NCBI GenBank assembly: GCA_963691705.1
Contig: OY829546.1
Location: forward strand, 34,132,040-34,196,039
Source of the DNA: Viola odorata
Lineage: Eukaryota; Streptophyta; Magnoliopsida; Malpighiales; Violaceae
DNA length: 64,000 nt
Direction: 5' to 3'
Below, in pieces: positions 54,574 to 64,000 of this stretch; within the stretch, counting starts at the first letter, position 1, and each line of letters starts with the position of its first letter. The notes under the pieces are model-generated. The model saw only the letters and a list, made by a program, of their open reading frames with translations, searched no databases and was not told the DNA's origin. The position numbers were made by a program, and so were the translations under genes.

Positions 54574-56880
54574 ATGGCAAAGACTTATTCTAAAAAGTCT
54601 GTTGGGGAAGAAAAGATCGACAATACACCTACTTCTCTCTATACCTTGCCTTTAGTTCATCGTAGATTGGCCGAGTTCAATGCTCAACTTCCTAAGGGTT
54701 ACTCTGTTCGTGTTGCTTCTGAGCCGCTTCGCCTTAATAGTGAATTGCCTGATAATAGTAGGATATTGTATGCCAAATTGTTCGATGATGGGTTTCGGCT
54801 TCCCCTTGACCCACTTGTAAAACTGATGTTGGTCAATTCTGACTTGAATCCGGCTCAACTGAGCCCTAACGCAATTTGCGTTGTTAGTGCTTTTGCGGCG
54901 TTATGCCGGTTCAAAGAAATTGAGTCCCCTTCCCTAGGGTTGCTCCATAATATTTTCCAGTTATATTCTCGTAAAGGGGTGATATCGATATCGCCCCGCT
55001 ATGACGATAACTCGCTAAAGCCATTCACCTGGAAACTCATGGGTAGCGAGTCTTCTATTTCTGGCTGGAAAGAAGGATTTTTTGTTATTGACCTGCCTGA
55101 GCCCTTGTAGAGAACCAGCTTTAATGAGGAGATTAAAGATGGGGCTTGGGGTAGCAGAAAACCACTTTCCAATCCGGAGGATGGTTGGTTAAAGACGCTG
55201 CTTCAACTGGACTTTAGCGTTGACACTCGTAAAGTGGCTAACGGAATGGATGTTACAGAGTGTAAAATGGGTGAGTATTTACCCTCATTTCTTTGCGTTG
55301 CTGGGAAGTACTAACGCTAACATTTTTCATAAATATGCAGTGGTTCCGCCTAGTTGGCAGCCTGAATATATTCGGAGGAAAAAGAAAAGAGAGCAAAAGA
55401 AAAGGGAGTAGGCTGCCGCTACTGCTGCTGCTGCTATTGCTAAAGAGGGGGCTACCGCTGAAGGGGGGCTACCATTGTTACTTTGGTCACGCCGCCTTCG
55501 CACGGGGTTGCCATCACCCTCAACACTGCTCAAGCGTCGTCTTCGCGAGCACGCGTCACAAGAGGAAAAGAAGTAAAAAAGCAAGCGTTGCGCATCCCGC
55601 TCTTTCCCAAGCTACCGCTTCTTCAGAAGTGACTACTGATACAATTCCTTCTAGAATTCCCTTGATTTCTCCTTCTACTCAGGTATTTTATCCATTGGTC
55701 CTACCACTTTCTTTGTTCCTTTCTTAGCTTTCTTACTATATTTTGTTTCTTTAGGAAATTGGCACTGCTTCCGCTCATTCTCTTCCTGACGAGGATATGT
55801 CGATCGTAAGTTCCCTCGCGAACCGCTAGAAGAAGGCCCGTCACGACCTTCAGAATAGACCATCGTCGTCTGGCGTTAATCCTCCTTTAACAATTTCCAC
55901 GGAAGGTGGTGCGCTTCTCGAGCAATCTCAAGGTGCTAACCTTGGTAGCGACCTTCAGACCTTTGTTGATTCTCCGCTTCATTCTTCCTCTACTGCTGCG
56001 GGTTTTAACTTGGATATGCTGGGTTTTGGGGCGTTTGGCGGGGGTGGGTCTTTTGTTTCTGATATGGGGTGCTCTGCTAACCACCCTCCTTCTCCTCCTA
56101 CCTTATCTTTTGTTCCTATGTCTCCACCCCCTACCGCGAGGGGCAGCTCTACTTCTGATCTGATGGTTGGCATCAGTACCTACACTCCTCCCAGTCTTGC
56201 TACTCATCAAGTTAGCTTGAGTGCCTTTAGGGAGAAAGCTCTCCAAGTTTCGGGGACTGATAGTGATGACGTTGTCCTTGCGTCTACGTCTCTGCTGGCG
56301 GCCCAAATAATGTCGCATCAAGGGGAAAGGGATATATTTTTGGCTAAAGGCCACTAGGAGCGTATAAATTTCCTTCGCTCTTAACTATTCTCTTCCTTCT
56401 GCCATCTCCATTACTTGGATGAGAATAACGCTAAGGAGGCAGCATACGGACAAAGGGAGATAGATAGACTGACGGCTGAGCGTCAGGGGCTTCTAGATGC
56501 TGCAACTGCTGCCAAGCGAGGGGCGGAAACTGCTAGGCGAGAGGCGGAGGCCGCTAAGCTTGCCCTAGAAGAAGAAAAATAGAGGGGTGCTGCTCCAAGC
56601 ACACGCCTTTCTGAGAACGAGGCCGAGCTGGAGTCAGAAAGGCGCAGGAACGCTGAATTGTCTGCCGAGCTTAACCTTTCTACTGAGAAATGCCGTTGGT
56701 ACATGAAGGAGGGAGCGATGATCATGTCAGATGGTTTCATGCACCATTATGGGGTAGACACCCTTCGAGTTGACATTCTTTCTCGCTATTTTGATGAAAA
56801 GGCCCCGCACGTGACCGACGAGGACTTTTATAGTGGAAGGGCTGTCGGGCAAGGAGGGGACAATACGTCAGCCGCTTCTT
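54574..56880 (+). pseudogene. antisense Tat gene, counterpart of gene B
   Basis: ATG at 54,574 opens MAKTYSKKSVGEEKIDN. The plant transposon-type domain is clear: LRLNSELPDNSRILYAKLF, GFRLPLDPLVKLML, SISPRYDDNSLKPFTWKL and FFVIDLPEPL. A TAG at 55,108 replaces the Trp of the LWR motif. Exon 1 ends at 55,270 (donor GTGAGT); exon 2 55,341-about 55,679 (donor GTATTT) begins PPSWQPEYIRRKKK, matching the basic stretch in gene B; exon 3 starts at 55,755. Exon 3 contains SLATHQVSLSAFREKALQV, like ATHQVDLSNIRQRG in gene B. The C-terminal coiled-coil-like part (EKCRWYMKEGAMIMSDGF) ends at 56,880. Stops and shifts are scattered. Role unknown. Confidence 0.72.
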
Positions 56881-57369
56881 AGCCTTCGTGCCTTACTTTT
56901 TGATTTTTGGCATATCTTCGTCTATCCTTTAAGGATGTTTTATAATATTGACAATATCGGCTTTTCTTCAGGCTATGTGCTTTTTTGTCTAGAATTTCTT
57001 TGCTAGTCTTGCTTCATAATATTACTGTCACAATATAGTTAGTAAACATCATTACTAAAATCAAGGTCATGCGGTCATCATACCTCATGCGGTTAATCGA
57101 CCGTGGCGTTTGCGCGTATCTCTATCACAACGCGTCATCTGTGAGTTGTCAGGATATTTTTATCTTTAGAGACATAGTGTTTCTGCGGTAGCCACAATAA
57201 CGTTGCCTTATCATTATTTCTTTAATGATGTTCAGAGGACGAATCAATATCATCTTTGCTCATGCTGTGTACAGCTTGGTGTTACCCTTTGTTGTTAGGG
57301 GATCACTTAGCCTTGCTAAGTTTGGTCTTGCCATTATATTATTATTGTTGCGATAGAGACATCTCTCCA
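56881..57369. other. antisense gene 3' region without a gene
   Basis: T-rich non-coding stretch inside the Tat fragment. It corresponds to 13,141-13,440 of the first copy. Confidence 0.45.
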
Positions 57370-57950
57370 GCTCAACTTCACCGGGTATCAACCGCTCAGT
57401 TACTAGATGGGATATCTCTCTTTATTTCAAATGCCAACAGTCGTCTTGGGGCGTGCCTCGACTTAGTGAGTCGTCTGATCAGGACCGGTCATCACAAGGA
57501 TAGGATTTTCACTCCCAAGCGTTGAAACCTCGTGTCTCTGGAGCGTGCCTCGTCTTAGTGGTCCGCCTGTGTGAGCACGGTTTACCACAAGGATAGGATT
57601 TTCACTTCCAGGATGGAGTTACTATCTCCTTAGGGCGTGCCTCATCTTAATAGTCCGTCTATGTGAGCACGGCTACCACAAGGATAGGATTTTCACTCCC
57701 AAGGATGCCGGGGCGTGCCTTGTCTTAATGGGCCGTCTGTGTTAGCACGGTTGCCACAAGGATAGGATTTTCACTCCCGAGGGCGTTGGGGCATGCCTCG
57801 TCTTAATGGGTCGTCTGTGTTAGCACGGTTGCCATAAGGATAGGATTTTCACTCCCAACGCTACATTTATGCCAGGGCGTGCCTCGTCTTAGTGAGCTGT
57901 CTGATCAGGACCAGCCATCACAAGGATAGGATTTTCACTCCTGGAATTCT
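57370..57950 (-). repeat. degenerate 90-100 bp tandem repeats after integrase
   Basis: Six units share GGCGTGCCTCGTCTTA, then TCGTCTG with either ATCAGGACC or TGTGAGCACGG, then CACAAGGATAGGATTTTCAC. They are the inverse of the family at 12,500-13,140. Confidence 0.85.
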
Positions 57951-58074
57951 TCGTTATCTACATATTATTAGTCACAACGTGCACCAGGAATGCTTTTGAT
58001 TCATTCATTAGAGCAATGCTAACATTTATCAAACGGGAGAGATCAGTTCCTAGCAAGAAATAATTTCAAACGAG

Positions 58075-58350
58075 TTATATTCCAAGAGTTTTGTAGGAGG
58101 TACCGTCAAGTGTTTCCAAATGATACGCTCCCTTTCCGACGACGCGAGTGACACGATATGGCCCGTCCCAGGTTGGACTGAGCTTTCCCATGCGTTGCCC
58201 TGCCGCTCGCTTGTCTCTGAGTACTAAATCTCCAGTTTTGAGCAATCGTTCTCTGACTTGTCTGTTATGATATTGCGCCATTTTTCTTTTGTAATGCAGT
58301 GTTTTCAAAAGAGTCCCCTCTTGTAGCTCTGGTAGCGCGTCAAGGTTAGC
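58075..58350 (-). pseudogene. integrase C-terminal domain of Tat fragment
   Basis: The minus frame reads ALPELQEGTLLKTLHYKRK, then RERLLKTGDLVLRD and the GPY/F-type module WDGPYRVTRVVGKGAYHLE that ends gypsy integrases and contacts DNA or chromatin. It begins abruptly next to 5S rDNA, missing the catalytic core. Near 58,095 one extra base shifts the frame; in the other frame the usual SWNITRLK tail can be read. Confidence 0.88.
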
Positions 58351-58370
58351 ACCGGGAAAAAAAGAAAAAA

Positions 58371-58489
58371 GGGGTGCAACATGAGGACTTCCTAGGAGGT
58401 CAACCATCCTAGTACTACTCTCGCCAAAGCCCATTTAACTTCGGAGTTCTGATGGGATCTGGTGCATTAGTGCTGGTATGATCGGACCC
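58371..58489 (-). rRNA. 5S rRNA-like gene R1
   Basis: First unit after the integrase junction; 119 bases, C at -1, GGATGGTTGACC, start GGGTCCGATC. Confidence 0.73.
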
Positions 58490-58765
58490 GTTATCTCCTA
58501 CACCAACAATCCATATATCCGAAAATGGCCCAACGACGACATCATTTTCATCTCATGCGAAGAAGGCCGCAAGTCTTTTCCAGACTCTCAAGGCCCGTAA
58601 CTCCAATTCATGCGATTTTCTCTTCATCTGACGGAGCTCGTCGAGCTCCGAAACATCCAACCTCGCACACAAGGTCACACCATAAGTATAAACCAAAACA
58701 AAAATGAGAGCATCCAATCGTGTGTTTATGCAGGAAAAAATGCACCCCGGGGAAAAAAAGAAAAA

Positions 58766-58884
58766 GGAGTGGGATACGAGGACTTCCAAGGAGGTCACCC
58801 ATCCTTGTACTACTATCTCCCAAGCACATTTAACTTCGCAATTCTGATGGGACCCGGTGCATTAGTGCTCGTATGATCGCACCA
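58766..58884 (-). rRNA. 5S rRNA-like gene R2
   Basis: C-box intact; ACTAATGCACC retained; start changed to TGGTGCG. Confidence 0.74.
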
Positions 58885-59165
58885 TTTATCCCCTGCACCA
58901 ACAATCTATATATCCGAAAATGGCACAACGATGACATCCTTTTCATCTCATGTGAGGAAGACCGCAAGTCTTTTCCAGACTCTCCAGACCCGTAACTCCA
59001 ATTCATGCGATTTTTTCTTCATCTGATGGATCTCGTCGAGCTTCGAAACATCCAAACTCGCACACAAGGTCACACCATAAGTATAAAAATAAACAAAATA
59101 AAAATGAGAGCATCCAACCGTGGGTTTATGCAGGAAAAAGTACACCCCGGGGAAAAAAAGAAAAA

Positions 59166-59283
59166 GGAGTGCGACACGAGGACTTCCAAGGAGGTCACCC
59201 ATCCTTGTACTACTCTCTCCCAAGCAGATTTAACTTCCCAGCTCTGATGGGATCCGATGCATTGTGCTGGTATGATCGCACCC
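59166..59283 (-). rRNA. 5S rRNA-like gene R3
   Basis: C-box intact; AGCTGGGAAG variant before the A box. Confidence 0.74.
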
Positions 59284-59561
59284 TTTATCTCCTGCACTAA
59301 CAATCCATATATCCAAAAACGGCACAACGACGACATCCTTTTAATCTCATGCGAAGAAAGCCGCAAGTCTTTTCCAGACTCTCCAGGCCGTAACACCAAT
59401 TCATGCGATTTTCTCTTCATCTCATGGAACTCGTCGAGCTCCGAAACATCCAACCTCGCAAACAAGGTCATACCATAAGTATAAACCAAAACAAAAAAAA
59501 ATGAGAGCATCGAACCGTGGACTTATGCAGAAAAAAGTGTATCCCGGGAAAAAAGGAAAAA

Positions 59562-59680
59562 GGGGTGCAACACTAGGACTTCCTAGGAGGTCAACCATCC
59601 TAGTACTACTCTCGCCTAAGCACATTTAACTACGGAGTTCTGATGGGATCCGGTGCACTAGTGCTAGTATGATCACACCC
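59562..59680 (-). rRNA. 5S rRNA-like gene R4
   Basis: 119 bases, C at -1, GGATGGTTGACC, CCTAGTGTTGC at the 3' end. Confidence 0.73.
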
Positions 59681-59961
59681 GTTATCTCCTGCACCAACAA
59701 TCCATATATCCAAAAATGGCACAATGATGACATCCTTTTCATCTCATGCGAAGAAGACCGCAAGTCTTTTCCAGACTCTCAAGGCCCGTAACTCCAATTC
59801 ATGCGATTATCTCTTCATCTGACGGAACTCCTCGAGCTCCGGAACATCCAATCTCGCACATAAGGTCACACCAAAAGTATAAAAATAAACAAAATAAAAA
59901 TGAGAGCATCCAACCGTGGGTTTATGCAGGAAAAAGTGCACCCCGGGGAAAAAAAGAAAAA

Positions 59962-60083
59962 AGACTGCGAGACGAGAGAGTAGTACAAGGAGGTCACCCA
60001 TCCTTGTACTACTCTCTCCCATGCACATTTAACTTCGCAGTTCTGATGGGATCCGGTGCATTAGTGCTCGTATGATCGCACCC
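59962..60083 (-). pseudogene. 5S gene R5 with fold-back inversion
   Basis: Same GAGAGTAGTACAAGG inversion as L5. Confidence 0.85.
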
Positions 60084-60363
60084 TTTATCTCCTGCACCAA
60101 CAATCCATATATCCGAAAATGGCTCAACTACGACATCCTTTTCATCTCATGCGAAGAAGACCACAAGTCTTTTCCAGACACTCTAGGCCCGTAACTCCAA
60201 TTCATGCGATTTTCTCTTCATCTGACGGATCTCGTCCAGCTGTGAAACATCCAACCTCGCACACAAGGTCACACCATAAGTATAAACCAAAACAAAACAA
60301 AAATGAGAGCGTCGAACCGTGGGTTTATGCAGAAAAAAGTGTATCTCTGGAAAAAAAGAAAAA

Positions 60364-60484
60364 GGACTGCGAAACGAGAGAGTAGTACAAGGAGGTCACC
60401 CATCCTTGTACTACTCTCTCCCAAGCACATTTAACTTCGCAGTTCTGATGGGATCTGGTGCATTGTGCTGGTATGGTCGCACCC
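60364..60484 (-). pseudogene. 5S gene R6 with fold-back inversion
   Basis: Same inversion; GACCATACC variant in the start region. Confidence 0.85.
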
Positions 60485-60765
60485 TTTATCTCCTGCACCA
60501 ATAATCCATATATCCGCAAACGGCACAACGACGACATCCTTTTAATCTCATGTGAAGAAGGCCGCAAGTCATTTCCAGACTCACAAGGCCCGTAACTCCA
60601 ATTCATGCGATTATCTCTTCATCTGACGGAACTCGTCGAGCTCCGGAACATCCAATCTCGCACAGAAGGTTACACCATAAGTATAAAAATAAACAAAACA
60701 AAAATGAGAGCAATCAACCGTGGGTTTATGCAGGAAAAAGTGCACCCTGGGGAAAAAAAGAAAAA

Positions 60766-60887
60766 GGACTGCGACATGAGAGGGTAGTACAAGGAGGTCA
60801 CCCATCCTTGTACTACTCGCTCCCAAGCACATTTAACTTCGCAGTTATGATGGGATCCGGTGCATTACTGCTGGTATGATCACACCC
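60766..60887 (-). pseudogene. 5S gene R7 with fold-back inversion
   Basis: Same inversion with one extra change in each hairpin arm. Confidence 0.85.
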
Positions 60888-61166
60888 TTTATCTCCTGCA
60901 CCAATAATCCATATATCCGATAACGGCGCAATGACGACATGTTTTTAATCTCATGTGAAGAAGGGAGCAAGTCTTTTCCAGACACTCCAGGCCAGTAACT
61001 CCAATTCATGCGATTTTCTCTTCATCTCACGAAACTCGTCGAGTTCCGAACATCCAACCTAGCACCTAAGGTCACACCATAAGTATAAACCAAAACAAAA
61101 CAAAAATGAGAGCATCGAACCGTGGGTTTATGCAGAAAAAAGTGCATCCCGGGAAAAAACGAATGA

Positions 61167-61284
61167 GGGGTGCAACACGAGGACTTCCTAGGAGGTCAAC
61201 TATACTTGTACTACTCTCACCCAAGCACATTTAATTTCGCAGTTCTGATGGGATCCGGTGCATTGTGCTGGTATGATCGCACCC
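61167..61284 (-). rRNA. 5S rRNA-like gene R8
   Basis: C-box GTATAGTTGACC; terminator run broken (AAACGAATGAGG on plus). Confidence 0.7.
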
Positions 61285-61562
61285 TTTATCTCCTGCACCA
61301 ACAATCCATATATCCGAAAATGGCACAATGACGACATCCTTTTCATCTCATGCGAAGAAGACCGCAAGTCTTTTCCAAACTCAAGGCTCGTAACTCCAAT
61401 TCATGCAATTTTCTCTCCATCTGACAGAACTCGTCGAGCACCGAAACATCCAACCTAGCACACAAGGTCATACCATAAGTAAAAAACTAAACAAAACAAA
61501 AATGAGAGCATCCACCCATGGGTTTATGCAGGAAAAAGTGCACCCCGGGAAAAAAAGAAAAA

Positions 61563-61681
61563 GGGGTGCAATACGAGGACTTCTTAGGAGGTCAACCATA
61601 CTAGTACTACTCTCGCCCAAGCACATTTAACTTCGCAGTTCTGATGGGATCCGGTGCATTACTGCTGGTATGATTACACCC
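61563..61681 (-). rRNA. 5S rRNA-like gene R9
   Basis: 119 bases, C at -1, TGTAATCATACC start; nearly identical to R11. Confidence 0.72.
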
Positions 61682-61960
61682 GTTAACTCCTGCACCAACA
61701 ATCCATATATCCAAAAATGGCACAATGATGACATCCTTTTCATCTCATGCGAAGAAGAGCGTAAGTCTTTTCCAAACTCTCAAGGCCCGTAACTCCAATT
61801 CATGCGATTTTCTCTTCATTTGACGGAACTCGTCGAGCTCCGAAACCTCCAATCTCGCACACAAGGTCAAACCATAAGTATAAAACAAAACAAAACAAAA
61901 ATGAGAGCATCCAACTGTGGGTTTATGCAGGAAAAAGTACATCCCGGGAAAAAAGAAAAA

Positions 61961-62078
61961 GGGGTGCAACACGAGGACTTCCTAGGAGGTCAACCATCCT
62001 AGTACTACTCTCTCCCAAGCACATTTAACTTCGCAGTTCTGATGGGATCCGGTGCATTGTGCTGGTATGATCGCACCC
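61961..62078 (-). rRNA. 5S rRNA-like gene R10
   Basis: GGGGTGCAAC class; GGATGGTTGACC. Confidence 0.74.
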
Positions 62079-62356
62079 TTTATCTCCTGCACCAACAATC
62101 CATATATCCGAAAATGGCACAATGACGACATCCTTTTCATCTCATGCGAAGAAGACCGCAAGTCTTTTCCAAACTCAAGGCCCGTAACTCCAATTCATGC
62201 AATTTTCTCTCCATCTGACAGAACTCGTCGAGCACCGAAACATCCAACCTAGCACACAAGGTCATACCATAAGTAAAAAACTAAACAAAACAAAAATGAG
62301 AGCATCCACCCATGGGTTTATGCAGGAAAAAGTGCACCCCGGGAAAAAAAGAAAAA

Positions 62357-62475
62357 GGGGTGCAATACGAGGACTTCTTAGGAGGTCAACCATGCTAGTA
62401 CTACTCTCGCCCAAGCACATTTAACTTCGCAGTTCTGATGGGATCCGGTGCATTACTGCTGGTATGATTACACCC
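62357..62475 (-). rRNA. 5S rRNA-like gene R11
   Basis: Duplicate of R9, exactly 794 bases away. Confidence 0.72.
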
Positions 62476-62755
62476 GTTAACTCCTGCACCAACAATCCAT
62501 ATATCCAAAAACGGCACAATGATGACATCCTTTTCATCTCATGCGAAGAAGAGCGCAAGTCTTTTCCAAACTCTCAAGGCCCGTAACTCCAATTCATGCG
62601 ATTTTCTCTTCATTTGACGGAACTCGTCGATCTCCGAAACCTCCAATCTCGCACACAAGGTCAAACCATAAGTATAAAACTAAACAAAACAAAAATAAGA
62701 GCATCCAACTGTGGGTTTATGCAGGAAAAAGTACATCCCGGGAAAAAAAGAAAAA

Positions 62756-62873
62756 GGGGTGCAACACGAGGACTTCCTAGGAGGTCAACCATCCTAGTAC
62801 TACTCTCTCCCAAGCACATTTAACTTCGCAGTTCTGATGGGATCCGGTGCATTGTGCTGGTATGATCACAACC
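62756..62873 (-). rRNA. 5S rRNA-like gene R12
   Basis: GGTTGTGATC start. The next unit has lost its gene. Confidence 0.7.
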
Positions 62874-63317
62874 TTTATCTCCTGCACCAACAATCCATAT
62901 ATCCTCAGATGGCACAACGACGACATCCTTTTAATCTCATGCGAAGATGGCCGCAAGTCTTTTCCAGACTCTCAAGGCCCGTAACTCAAATTCATGCGAT
63001 TTTCTCTTCATCCCACGGAACGCGTTGAGCTCCGAAACATCCAACCTAGCACACAAGGTCATATATCAGAAAATGGTACAACGACAACAGCCTTTTAATC
63101 TCATATGAAGAAGGCCGCAAGTCTTTTCCAGACTCTCCAGGACTGTAACTCCAATTCATGCGATATTCTCTTCATCTCACGGAACTCGTCGAGCTCCGAA
63201 ACATCCAACCTCGCACACAAGGTCACACCATAAGTATAAACCAAAATAAAACAAAAATGAGAGCATCGAAACATGGGTTTATACAGAAGAAAAGTGTATC
63301 CCGAGAAAAAAAGAAAA

Positions 63318-63435
63318 GGGGTGCAACACAAGGACTTCCTAGGAGGTCGACCATCCTTGTACTACTCTTTCCCAAGCACATTTAACTTCGCAGTTCTGAT
63401 GGGATCTGGTGCATTGTGCTGGTATGATCGCACCT
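63318..63435 (-). rRNA. 5S rRNA-like gene R13
   Basis: GGATGGTCGACC C-box; shortened A run in the terminator. Confidence 0.7.
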
Positions 63436-63716
63436 TTTATCTCCTGCACCAACAATCCATATATCCGCAAACGGCACAACGATGACATCCTTTTAATCTC
63501 ATGCGAAGAAGGCCGCAAGTCTTTTCCAGCCTCTCAAGGCCCGTAATTCCAATTCAGGCGATTTTCTCTTCATCCCACCGAACTCGTTGAGCTCCGAAAC
63601 ATCCAACCTAGCACACCAGGTCACACCATAATTATAAAACTAAACAAAACAAAAATGAAAGCATCCAACTGTGGGTTTATGCAGGAAAAAGTGCACCCCG
63701 GGGAAAAAAAGAAAAA

Positions 63717-63834
63717 GGAGTGCGACACGAGGACTTCCTAGGAGGTCACCCATCCTTGTACTACTCTCTCCCAAGCACATTTAACTTCACAGTTCTGATG
63801 GGATCCAGTGCATTGTGCTTGTATGATCGCACCC
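63717..63834 (-). rRNA. 5S rRNA-like gene R14
   Basis: C-box intact; resembles L1 and L13 (TGGATCCC, GTGAAG). Confidence 0.74.
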
Positions 63835-64000
63835 TTTATATCCTGCACCAACAATCCATATATCCGCAAACGGCACAACGACGACATCTTTTTAATCTCA
63901 TGCGAAGAAGGCCGCAATTCTTTTCCATGCTCTCAAGGCCCGTAACTCAAATTCATGCGATTTTCTCTTCATCTCAAGGAACTCGTTGAGCTCCGAAACA

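Larger units (their letters stand above)
53571..58350 (-). mobile_element. third Tat fragment (integrase end, repeats, antisense genes)
   Basis: Read on the minus strand: the integrase C-terminus (58,350-58,075), degenerate tandem repeats (57,950-57,370), then the antisense genes on plus. This is the same order as 12,000-18,000. There are no LTRs; it is cut by 5S rDNA on one side and by the viral-like piece on the other. Confidence 0.85.
58351..64000 (-). repeat. tandem 5S rDNA array, right part (14 gene copies, continues)
   Basis: Same unit structure and strand as the left part. It begins at the Pol III terminator run of a unit and goes on past the window. It includes a 794-base two-unit duplication and one place where a gene has been deleted (62,874-63,317). 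Confidence 0.93.

Noticed and set aside
48659..63989. Many recurring 60-110 codon ORFs (for example MRFSLHLTELVELRN and MHCAGMIAPFISC types)
   Set aside because: They repeat with every 400-base 5S unit and are read through rRNA genes and spacers; they are shadows of the repeat.
48149..64000. Cassandra-type element carrying 5S sequence in its LTR
   Set aside because: There are 27 direct tandem copies at about 400 bases with normal 5S spacers, and no primer site or LTR ends between them.

Overview
The window is nuclear DNA from a eudicot plant. It holds one intron-rich host kinase gene, several nested LTR retrotransposons, Mutator-type DNA transposons, pararetrovirus-derived sequence and about 10 kb of tandem 5S rDNA. 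There is no bacterial gene organisation.

Layout. 1-1,640: an endogenous caulimovirid (plant pararetrovirus) fragment on the minus strand, with a movement-protein-like reading frame. 1,862-6,064: the 5' half of an Athila-type Ty3/gypsy element on the minus strand (gag-protease, tRNA-Asp-type primer site, 1.6 kb LTR). 6,065-6,251: tail of an Ogre-type LTR. 6,325-21,301: a complete but inactivated Tat-lineage element with two LTRs, a 5-bp target duplication, gag-pol with an extra RNase H, tandem repeats after integrase, and four antisense genes, at least two of them with introns. 21,599-24,185: an Ogre-like 5' LTR with primer site. 24,186-30,470: a Mutator-like element whose left inverted repeat was split by a 4.7 kb gag-only LTR element (24,311-28,996).

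31,211-41,250 is the only clear host gene. It is a minus-strand plant DYRK-type kinase with eight exons; the coding exons add up to exactly 1,132 codons plus stop, and one predicted intron is GC-AG. A second Mutator-like element with a 10-bp duplication (41,563-42,955) lies just upstream of it. 43,000-46,457 is AT-rich and holds only transposon scraps.

46,458-48,148: LTR and gag of a second Tat copy, cut off by the first 5S array (48,149-53,073, 13 gene copies). The array breaks off into a short AT-rich pararetrovirus-like piece and then a minus-strand Tat fragment (53,571-58,350). 5S units resume at 58,351 and run past the window end (14 copies). All 27 5S copies lie on the minus strand and differ from the usual plant 5S sequence. 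Four carry an internal fold-back inversion.

The points most worth attention are the antisense genes with their own TATA boxes and introns inside Tat elements, the spread of fold-back 5S genes, the two array/transposon junctions that fall at the Pol III terminator run, and the nonsense codons that sit mainly where glutamine codons are expected.
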